Source: Candidatus Roizmanbacteria bacterium (lineage in GTDB: Bacteria > Patescibacteriota > Microgenomatia > UBA1406 > GWC2-37-13). Taken from it: a stretch of DNA of 6,097 nt. Position 1 is the stretch's first letter, and each line of letters starts with the position of its first letter. Below are positions 1-5,247 of the stretch, in pieces. The stretch is taken from NCBI GenBank assembly GCA_016186235.1, contig JACPMD010000002.1:1-6097 (forward strand). Reading direction: 5' to 3'. A program made the position numbers and the translations under genes. Below the pieces are notes generated by a model. The model was not told where the DNA came from. It made no database searches and worked only from the letters and a program-made list of their open reading frames with translations.

Positions 1-587
1 AATCCTTTTGTTTTATACCCTTTTTGATCTGCACGCTTCATGAATTTTTTATTATCGAAAAGTTCTTTCTCTGAAATTTGACTGAATTTTTCAAATGCTT
101 CAGTCACACTAAATTTTTCCCATTTTTTAAATGAAATTCTTTTTCCTTGATATATAATTTCGTCACGCTTACTTATTTTTTTCGCAATGGTCTGGAGCAT
201 TTCTAAAATTTCTTCAGCGAGGTCTAAGTACCATACTCCGACCTTGTAATATTCAAGCATCGTAAATTCACGTGAATGAAAACGAGAATTTGGTTCGCTA
301 TTTCTAAAAGACTTTCCAAGATAATAGCAGCTTCCGATTCCTTCAACGAGAAGTCTTTTGAGAAAAAGCTCGGGCGAAGGAGTAAAATACAGTTTTTCTC
401 TCTTGTCTAAATACCTGAATTCTGTTTCGAATACCTCAAGGTATGACTCTGGTATAAGCGCAGGCGATAATACTGGCAAGTCAATCTTCAAATATCCCTT
501 CCGAAGTAAAAACTCTTCAACTGCTCTTTGTACTTTCAGGCAAATTCGATACTTTTTAAGATTTGAGATCGCAGTGTGTATCTTCAT
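1..587 (-). CDS. epmA: EpmA/GenX-family lysyl-tRNA synthetase-like ligase, partial (C-terminus outside window)
   Basis: 195 codons are visible, starting at ATG 587-585 and running off the left edge. The protein reads as the catalytic core of a class IIb aminoacyl-tRNA synthetase. Motif 1 is near residues 31-45 (GYLKIDLPVLSP), followed by ESYLEVFETEF as in EpmA. A TPSPELFLKRLLVEG stretch lies at 69-83. Motif 2 is at about 94-114, with FRN, then HSREFTMLEYY. No tRNA-binding OB fold precedes the core, which is typical of EpmA (attaches (R)-beta-lysine to elongation factor P) and not of full LysRS. The usual HNPEF of motif 2 reads HSREF here. Motif 3 is outside the window, so activity cannot be judged. 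The gene starts 9 bases after dnaJ, without a clear Shine-Dalgarno, and in the same frame as dnaJ. The class IIb call is firm. The EpmA assignment is good but a truncated LysRS paralogue with another target is possible; efp and epmB are not in view. Confidence 0.78.
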   Translation of the reverse strand, partial: MKIHTAISNLKKYRICLKVQRAVEEFLLRKGYLKIDLPVLSPALIPESYLEVFETEFRYLDKREKLYFTPSPELFLKRLLVEGIGSCYYLGKSFRNSEPNSRFHSREFTMLEYYKVGVWYLDLAEEILEMLQTIAKKISKRDEIIYQGKRISFKKWEKFSVTEAFEKFSQISEKELFDNKKFMKRADQKGYKTKG

Positions 588-596
588 ATCTAATAG

Positions 597-1460
597 CTAT
601 AATTCTTTTTGCAGATCTGCAAGGAGTTTTTTTCCCTTTGAAGAAACTCTTTCTGGAATTCTTATTCGGTATACAACGTACTGATCGCCCCTCCTTGATG
701 AGTTTGGATAGGGTATGCCTTGACTTCTTAACCTAACGGTTGTTCCCGACTGTGTACCCGGCCGAATTCTTAATTTTACTTCTCCATCTATTGTTGGCAC
801 CTCAACAACCCCTCCCAGAACCGCCAGTGGATAGTCAATCTCCTTTTCAAAATAGATGTCTTGTCCGTCACGTCGGAAATAAGGATGTTGATTTACTGAT
901 ACCTCAACGTCGAAATCTGAGAACCTTATACGCATTCCGCTATCAACACCTGCTGGGATTTTGATTGTTCTTTTTTCGCCTTTAATTACCGTTTCTTTTT
1001 TTGTCCCATGAACCGCCTCGTCAAATGTCAACTTGACTTCGTACACAGGATGTCTTTTTTGACTTCTTCTTGAGAACGGCGACGTAAATCCAAAAAATTG
1101 CTCAAAAATTTCAAACGGGTCGGAGAATCCTTCAAAATCTATCCCTTCAAAAGGTGATCCTCCGCCTGAGCTTGTATACGTATAGGTAAAGGGACCTTGT
1201 CTATATGAATATGACTGAGGACCAGTTCCGGGAAAACCGGCTTTCTCAAATGCGTCAGGTCCATATTGATCGTACATTTCCCTTTTCTTAGGATCGGAGA
1301 GCACTTCAAATGCCTTATTGATTTCTTTGAATCTTTCGCTCGCTTCTGAAGATTTGTTTCGGTCAGGATGCCATTTAAGAGCCTGCTTACGATATCCGGT
1401 TTTTATCTCTGCGTCTGAAGCCTTTTTCGACACTCCAAGTATTTCATAATAATCTGCCAT
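597..1460 (-). CDS. dnaJ: DnaJ-like co-chaperone without zinc finger (class B, CbpA type)
   Basis: 287 residues. It is a J-domain co-chaperone that delivers substrates to DnaK and stimulates its ATPase in the cytoplasm. The J domain spans about 1-67 (MADYYEILGV start, HPD at 31-33, then FKEINKAFEVLSDPKKR). A Gly/Phe/Tyr/Ser-rich linker follows at about 68-135, including DPFEIFEQFFGF. CTD I begins at about 137 (VYEVKLTFDEAVHG) and CTD II at about 206, with GDQYVVYRIRIPE near the end. No CxxCxGxG repeats are present, so it is class B and not canonical DnaJ, which is near 370-380 residues. CTD I is further shortened: GVDSGMRIRFSDFDVEVSV lacks the usual Gly-rich loop. The start 4 bases after the dnaK stop fits translational coupling; the only AAGGAG upstream is 18 bases away. 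The stop is TAG. The symbol is by operon position; cbpA would also be defensible. Confidence 0.95.
   Translation of the reverse strand: MADYYEILGVSKKASDAEIKTGYRKQALKWHPDRNKSSEASERFKEINKAFEVLSDPKKREMYDQYGPDAFEKAGFPGTGPQSYSYRQGPFTYTYTSSGGGSPFEGIDFEGFSDPFEIFEQFFGFTSPFSRRSQKRHPVYEVKLTFDEAVHGTKKETVIKGEKRTIKIPAGVDSGMRIRFSDFDVEVSVNQHPYFRRDGQDIYFEKEIDYPLAVLGGVVEVPTIDGEVKLRIRPGTQSGTTVRLRSQGIPYPNSSRRGDQYVVYRIRIPERVSSKGKKLLADLQKEL
1165..1175 (-). repeat. Possible decayed copy of the CCCTTCGAC/CTCAGGG palindrome in the dnaJ linker
   Basis: The coding strand carries ACAAGCTCAGG, identical over 11 bases to the right part of the repeat form CCCTTCGACAAGCTCAGGG, in the same orientation relative to the gene as the copies in dnaK and cca. 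It encodes T96-S97-S98-G99 in the low-complexity Gly/Ser linker. The left arm is not preserved. Ser-Gly-rich coding sequence can produce such a match by chance, so this is only a candidate. Confidence 0.25.
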
Positions 1461-1464
1461 AGCA

Positions 1465-3381
1465 TCAGCTTACCACTTCTCCTTCCTCAACATCCTTTTT
1501 CTTTTTATCATCTTTTTTTTCTTGCCCTGAGTTCGTCGAATGGGCTTCACTTTTTTTATCTTGCGGAGGCTGTTGAGGTTGTTGTCCTGGTTTGCCATAC
1601 ATTTGTTGACCAATCTTCTGTAAACTGTCAGAAAGATCTTTGGTTTTTTCTTCTAAGTCTTCCTGTGTACCTTTGTCGAGGATATCCTTTAATGATTTCA
1701 TTTTCTTTTCTACTTCTTCTTTTATATCTTTAGGTACTTTATCCCCGGCGTCTTTCAACGATTTTTCAGCAACATAGATCATATTGTCTGCTTTATTTCT
1801 CGCCTCTATGCGTTCCTTCTCCTTTTTATCTTCATCTGCATGTTTGTCAGCTTCTTCTCGCATCTTTTCAACTTCATCCTTCGTAAGCCCGGTTGAACCA
1901 GTTATCTTGATCGCTTGAGATTTTCCGGTCGCTTTGTCTTTTGCGGTTACCGTTAGAATTCCATTTGCATCGATATCAAAAGATACTTCTATTTGAGGCA
2001 CTCCTCGTGGTGCAGGAGGAATCCCATCGAGGATAAATCTTCCCAACGATTTATTGTCTCGAGCAAGTGGTCGCTCTCCTTGCAAAATGTGTACCTCAAC
2101 CTGCGTCTGGTTATCTGCAGCCGTTGAAAAAACCTCAGATTTCGACGTAGGAATGGTAGTATTTCGAGAAATTAAAGGCGTTGCAACAGCTCCTAAAGTT
2201 TCAACTCCAAGCGTTAGAGGTGTAACATCCAAAAGTACCACGTCTTTTGTTTCCCCCGTTAATACACCCGCCTGAACCGCAGCTCCTATAGCCACAACTT
2301 CATCTGGATTCACTGAGCGGTTTGGTTCTTTAGCAAAAAATTTCTTTACTTCTCCAATAATTCTTGGCATTCTGGTCATACCTCCAACCAAAACTACTTC
2401 TTCGACTTTTGCAACGTCAACTTTTGCATCCTTAAGACAGGCTTTCACCGGACCGAAAGTCTTTTCAACCAAGCCTCCTACCAAAGACTCAAGTTTTGCT
2501 CGTGTTAACTTCATCACTAAATGAAGTGGCTGACCATCTCTGACAGTTACAAATGGCAGATTAATTTCTGCCTCGAGCGATGTCGAAAGTTCAATCTTTG
2601 CTTTTTCAGCCGCATCTCTTAGTCGCTGAAGCGCCTGCGCATCGTTTCGTAAGTCAATTCCGTTCTCCTTTTTAAATTCGTCGGCAAAATAGTCGAGAAT
2701 CACCTTATCAAAATCATCTCCTCCTAAGTGAGTATCTCCGTTTGTAGCTTTTACCTGAAAGACTCCTTCACCCAACTCTAAAATAGTAATGTCGAAAGTA
2801 CCGCCGCCTAAATCATATACTGCAATAGTGTGGGCGTGTTTTTTGTCCAACCCGTACGCAAGTGCAGCTGCAGTAGGTTCGTTCAATATTCTTACTACCT
2901 CGAGGCCTGCAATTTCTCCGGCTTGTTTTGTTGCTTGTCGTTGTGAATCATCAAAATATGCGGGAACAGTAATTACCGCTTTTTCAACTTTCTGGCCGAG
3001 GTAGGCTTCTGCATCATTTTTAATTTTTTGCAAAATCATCGAGGAAATTTGCTCGGGTGTAAATGTTTTACCCTCGACTTCGACGACTGCCTTCCCATCT
3101 TTTCCTTCCTTAATACTATAAGGAAGCCATTTCCTATCATATTGCACAGACTCATCGTCATAACGCCTTCCCATCAGTCTTTTTATTGAAAAAATCGTCC
3201 GTTTAGGATTAATAATCATCTGACGCTTCGCGACGTCCCCTACAATTCTTTTTATCGGATCAACAACTGAGGGGATGACGTTTCTTCCTTCTTGCGAATG
3301 AATAATTTTTGGTTTTCCTGCTTCCATTACGGCAACCGCAGAATTTGTTGTTCCAAGATCGATTCCTATAATTTTTGCCAT
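1465..3381 (-). CDS. dnaK: Molecular chaperone DnaK (Hsp70)
   Basis: 638 residues, a normal full length. It is an ATP-driven chaperone that binds exposed hydrophobic peptides, working with the adjacent GrpE and DnaJ. The nucleotide-binding domain shows phosphate 1 ([10 protein letters not shown], 5-14), [12 protein letters not shown] (141-152), [13 protein letters not shown] (167-179), phosphate 2 ([11 protein letters not shown], 190-200, with the conserved Thr at 195) and the adenosine motif ([11 protein letters not shown], 329-339). The interdomain linker is DVVLLDVTP (380-388). The substrate-binding beta domain runs to about 495 ([12 protein letters not shown], 455-466), and the helical lid to about 593. 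The tail (about 596-638) is Gln/Pro/Lys-rich, contains repeat-derived HSTNSGQ (614-620), and ends in VEEGEVVS, loosely like the usual acidic C-terminus. TTAAGG just upstream is a weak, closely spaced ribosome site. Expression should be set by the HrcA-controlled promoter upstream of hrcA. The stop is TGA. Confidence 0.99.
   Translation of the reverse strand: MAKIIGIDLGTTNSAVAVMEAGKPKIIHSQEGRNVIPSVVDPIKRIVGDVAKRQMIINPKRTIFSIKRLMGRRYDDESVQYDRKWLPYSIKEGKDGKAVVEVEGKTFTPEQISSMILQKIKNDAEAYLGQKVEKAVITVPAYFDDSQRQATKQAGEIAGLEVVRILNEPTAAALAYGLDKKHAHTIAVYDLGGGTFDITILELGEGVFQVKATNGDTHLGGDDFDKVILDYFADEFKKENGIDLRNDAQALQRLRDAAEKAKIELSTSLEAEINLPFVTVRDGQPLHLVMKLTRAKLESLVGGLVEKTFGPVKACLKDAKVDVAKVEEVVLVGGMTRMPRIIGEVKKFFAKEPNRSVNPDEVVAIGAAVQAGVLTGETKDVVLLDVTPLTLGVETLGAVATPLISRNTTIPTSKSEVFSTAADNQTQVEVHILQGERPLARDNKSLGRFILDGIPPAPRGVPQIEVSFDIDANGILTVTAKDKATGKSQAIKITGSTGLTKDEVEKMREEADKHADEDKKEKERIEARNKADNMIYVAEKSLKDAGDKVPKDIKEEVEKKMKSLKDILDKGTQEDLEEKTKDLSDSLQKIGQQMYGKPGQQPQQPPQDKKSEAHSTNSGQEKKDDKKKKDVEEGEVVS
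1525..1543 (-). repeat. Short imperfect palindromic repeat in the dnaK tail
   Basis: The coding strand reads CCATTCGACGAACTCAGGG, matching 16 of 19 positions of CCCTTCGACAAGCTCAGGG, a motif I recall as a high-copy dispersed palindrome in many bacterial genomes, including Patescibacteria, and often read in frame as PSTSSGQ. Here it is flanked by GCC and gives A-H-S-T-N-S-G-Q (613-620) in the disordered DnaK tail, where homologues vary freely. The outer GCCC/GGGC arms (1524-1527 and 1542-1545) can pair. The motif is seen directly; its repeat identity is from memory and from the second copy in this window. Confidence 0.6.
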
Positions 3382-3392
3382 ATGCCTTAATT

Positions 3393-3884
3393 TTAATTAG
3401 TAATAGATTTTTTGGTTACTTTTACTTGAGCTACTCTCAACGGCTTACCATGTAATATGTATCCCTTCCTTAGAACCTCTATAACTACATTGTCGTCCTT
3501 TCCTTCAACTACCTCTAGTGCTTCAGCAACATGCGGATCAAATTTCTTTCCTACTACTTGTATTTCTTCTACTCCTTCTTCTTTAACAATTTGGTCAAAT
3601 TTATTTTTGATAAGTTTTAATCCAGGATCTTTCACAAATAAGGTTGCTTTTTCAAGATCGTCCAGCAAATGTAAAAGTTTTAAAAGAACATTTTTCGAGG
3701 CATATTGCTTCAATACGTCTTTCTCACTCTGCACTCTTTTTTCAAAATTTTGATAATCTGCTAAAGCTCTTAAATATTTATTCTTGTAATCTTCTCCGTC
3801 TTTCTTTACCTTCTCTAATTCCTGCTTTAATTTCTTATTTTCTTCTTCAGCATTATTTGTTGGCTTTCTTATATCTTTTCTCAT
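3393..3884 (-). CDS. grpE: Nucleotide exchange factor GrpE
   Basis: 163 residues, slightly short for the family (often 175-200) because the N-terminal acidic arm is brief. GrpE is a dimer that releases ADP from DnaK and resets its peptide-binding cycle. The N-terminal part (about 10-62) is charged and predicted coiled coil ([20 protein letters not shown]), followed by [15 protein letters not shown] (about 40-54), the usual core. The C-terminal beta domain contains [14 protein letters not shown] and the signature [23 protein letters not shown] region (about 134-156). It overlaps the hrcA stop by 4 bases (ATGA) and is preceded by a strong ribosome site at 3893-3898, which supports this start. 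It lies 11 bases before dnaK. Confidence 0.98.
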   Translation of the reverse strand: MRKDIRKPTNNAEEENKKLKQELEKVKKDGEDYKNKYLRALADYQNFEKRVQSEKDVLKQYASKNVLLKLLHLLDDLEKATLFVKDPGLKLIKNKFDQIVKEEGVEEIQVVGKKFDPHVAEALEVVEGKDDNVVIEVLRKGYILHGKPLRVAQVKVTKKSITN

Positions 3885-4621
3885 ATCCCTTGCTCCTTCA
3901 TAATGTCTTCTATGAGTCGTGAAATATACTTAATTTGGGGAGATAAATCCTCGTAATACATACGTTTTGGTCCTACAACTCCAATGATTCCTTTCATCTT
4001 CTGACCGGCAAACTCGCCGAAAATGCTGGCGCACGATTCAAAAACAGGATCGCGAAAATCTTCTTCACCCAAAAGATACATAATTTCCTCATTCAATTTA
4101 TAAAATCTGTCGAGAATTCTTTCCCAGTAGGCGACTTCATCAAGCAGCTCGAATAAATTTTTTGAAAGGTCAAGATCGAGAAACTCTCGTTTAGAAAGCA
4201 GGTTTCCAACGCCAGAGTAGTACACATCACCTAAATTTGTGGCAGAAAGCGATAAGAGTCCGGTTTTTTCAGCCAGCGTTTTTGTCGCATGTTGAAGCAA
4301 TCGATGAGATTCGTTTCGCTCATCCCACACGCTGTTTTTGTAAGCTACCTCATCAGTTGTCGAAAGCTCTTTTGTTTTCATGAGGTGTTTTATGTAGAGC
4401 CTGAATCCTTTTGCCGAAGGTACCCTTCCAGAGGAGAAGTGGGTTTTCTTAAGGTAACCTTTTTTTGCAAGTTCAACCATTTCATTCCGAACCGTCGCTG
4501 GAGAGATGCCAAGCTTGTATTTCTTTTCTAATATTTCAGAGCCAACAGGTTCACCAGTCTCGGTGTATTCTTGGATAATCGCCCTTAAAATGTCCACTTG
4601 ACGAGGAGTCAAATCTTCCAT
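3881..4621 (-). CDS. hrcA: Heat-inducible transcription repressor HrcA, short form
   Basis: 246 residues against about 340 in typical HrcA. HrcA is a dimeric repressor that binds CIRCE operators and is kept active by GroEL in well-studied species. The N-terminal winged helix is intact: LTPRQVDILRAIIQEY, then TGEPVGSEIL, GISPATVRNEMVELAKKGYL (38-57) and HFSSGRVPSAKGFRLYI (61-77). The C-terminal GAF-like part is recognisable: GVGNLLSKREFLDLD (137-151), LLGEED (183-188), and GIIGVVGPKRMYYEDL (211-226), the family's GxiGPtRMdY motif. What is missing is the middle: after KTGLLSLSATNL (119-130), equivalent to LSxLTxxxAxxxxP, the sequence goes almost directly to GVGNLL, so about 90 residues, including the inserted dimerisation domain, are absent. 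The reading frame is clean, so this is a compact natural form rather than a frameshift. The gene begins 12 bases after a -10 box with no Shine-Dalgarno; its TGA stop overlaps grpE. Confidence 0.95.
   Translation of the reverse strand: MEDLTPRQVDILRAIIQEYTETGEPVGSEILEKKYKLGISPATVRNEMVELAKKGYLKKTHFSSGRVPSAKGFRLYIKHLMKTKELSTTDEVAYKNSVWDERNESHRLLQHATKTLAEKTGLLSLSATNLGDVYYSGVGNLLSKREFLDLDLSKNLFELLDEVAYWERILDRFYKLNEEIMYLLGEEDFRDPVFESCASIFGEFAGQKMKGIIGVVGPKRMYYEDLSPQIKYISRLIEDIMKEQGI
3893..3898 (-). promoter_or_regulatory. Shine-Dalgarno of grpE
   Basis: AAGGAG on the minus strand, 8 bases before the grpE ATG and inside the hrcA coding end. It is the clearest ribosome site in the operon. It fixes the grpE start and contrasts with hrcA, which has none. 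Confidence 0.85.
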
Positions 4622-4625
4622 AGCA

Positions 4626-4652
4626 TTAGCAATACTATAGCAACTCTGCTAA
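4626..4652. promoter_or_regulatory. Degenerate CIRCE operator (HrcA binding site)
   Basis: TTAGCA (4626-4631) and TGCTAA (4647-4652) form a perfect 6-base inverted repeat with a 15-base centre. This is exactly the outer geometry of the CIRCE consensus TTAGCACTC-N9-GAGTGCTAA, 27 bases overall. The inner three bases of each arm do not match (ATA and CTC on the plus strand). It overlaps the spacer and the whole -10 of the hrcA promoter and ends 5 bases from the hrcA start codon, an ideal place for repression. The location directly upstream of hrcA makes the call strong despite the imperfect arms. Confidence 0.85.
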
Positions 4653-4662
4653 AAGATGTCAA
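4634..4662 (-). promoter_or_regulatory. Promoter of the hrcA-grpE-dnaK-dnaJ operon
   Basis: On the minus strand the -35 TTGACA (4657-4662) is a perfect consensus, the spacer is 17 bases, and the -10 is TATAGT (4634-4639, one mismatch to TATAAT). The expected transcription start, about 7 bases past the -10, falls near 4627, leaving only about 6 bases before the hrcA ATG. This is a housekeeping-sigma promoter controlled by repression at CIRCE. No sigma-32-like sequence was seen. Confidence 0.85.
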
Positions 4663-4673
4663 GTGGTAAACCA

Positions 4674-4682
4674 TGTTAGAAT
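4674..4682 (+). promoter_or_regulatory. Extended -10 promoter for the Nudix-cca pair
   Basis: TG-T-TAGAAT, an extended -10 with one mismatch to TATAAT. No good -35 lies at the right distance (AGATGT at 4654-4659), which the TG extension could compensate. The -10 ends 12 bases before the Nudix ATG, so the expected leader is about 6 bases. CIRCE lies just upstream of the -35 position, so HrcA could also influence this promoter. Confidence 0.55.
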
Positions 4683-4694
4683 ACATAATTCATT

Positions 4695-5240
4695 ATGGTT
4701 AAACTTGGAGCTCAATTTAAAAAAGAGATTCTTAAGTTAAAGAATCGATCTCATGTTAACAAGGAAATTTTCCAACAATTTTTAAAAAGGCTGAACTCTG
4801 GTTACTTGATTGAAACAGAGAATCCTGCCGACCATTATTGTTCCTTCCTTGTTCCAGTAGATACTAAAACAAAATCGATTTTTGTAGGACATCACATTGA
4901 CGCTGATCAATGGATACCGCCTGGAGGCCATATCGAAGAAAAAGAAAGTCCTGTCCAAACGGTCTATAGAGAATTTTCTGAAGAGCTTAGTTACAAGCTC
5001 ACAAAGGAAACAGTTGCATTATTCGATTTGGGAATTATAAAAATAACTAATCCTGAAAGAATTTGTAGAATACATTACGACTTTTGGTACCTTGTTTCTA
5101 TAGAAAAAATAGATTTTAACTACAACAAAAATGAATTTTACCAAGCAACTTGGTTACCTATAGATGTGGCTATTAAAAAGGCTACAAAAGGCTCGATAGT
5201 TAAATCACTCTCACATCTTAAGAGACATCTTGAGTTATAA
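4695..5240 (+). CDS. Nudix hydrolase of unknown substrate
   Basis: 181 residues. Nudix enzymes hydrolyse nucleoside diphosphates linked to another group, using a metal-binding helix. The Nudix box (GX5EX7REUXEEXGU) is at 78-100: G78, E84, R92-E93, E96-E97 are all present. Only the Gly near its end is Ser (S99). It is preceded by DADQWIPPGGHIE (69-81), the usual strand and loop leading in. The N-terminal 45 residues are helical and basic-charged and do not belong to the minimal fold. The C-terminal end has TWLPIDVAIKKA (152-163), typical of the last strand and helix. Substrate cannot be told; 8-oxo-dGTP, other (d)NTPs and dinucleotide polyphosphates are all open. It sits 7 bases before the CCA enzyme and is probably co-transcribed. 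No Shine-Dalgarno precedes the ATG, which fits a near-leaderless message. Confidence 0.93.
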   Translation: MVKLGAQFKKEILKLKNRSHVNKEIFQQFLKRLNSGYLIETENPADHYCSFLVPVDTKTKSIFVGHHIDADQWIPPGGHIEEKESPVQTVYREFSEELSYKLTKETVALFDLGIIKITNPERICRIHYDFWYLVSIEKIDFNYNKNEFYQATWLPIDVAIKKATKGSIVKSLSHLKRHLEL

Positions 5241-5247
5241 TAAGAGC

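Noticed and set aside
358..684. Open frame on the plus strand, 108 codons
   Set aside because: It lies antisense across the EpmA-like gene and the end of dnaJ, both of which have clear homology; its protein shows no recognisable domain.
1465..1467. TGA at the end of dnaK as a possible recoded glycine
   Set aside because: Reading through would run over the dnaJ start; the 4-base gap to dnaJ and the TGA stop of hrcA overlapping grpE both fit a normal stop.
1490..1520. T-rich stretch on the plus strand resembling a terminator tail
   Set aside because: These are the complement of Lys codons in the dnaK tail; the GCCC/GGGC hairpin beside it is only 4 pairs with mismatches, and no plus-strand transcript is expected there.
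3457..3922. Two overlapping plus-strand open frames of 98 and 92 codons
   Set aside because: They are antisense to grpE and the hrcA end; composition is Ser/Phe/Leu-rich as expected for the complement of Lys/Glu-rich coding sequence.
4673..4702. Tiny plus-strand ORF (9 codons) beginning at the ATG inside the extended -10
   Set aside because: It begins within the predicted -10 itself, upstream of the expected transcript start, and is out of frame with the Nudix gene.
4992..4994. Nudix box Gly replaced by Ser (S99) as a sign of inactivity
   Set aside because: The catalytic Glu residues and Arg are intact, and I know this Gly to vary in active family members; not enough to call it degenerate.
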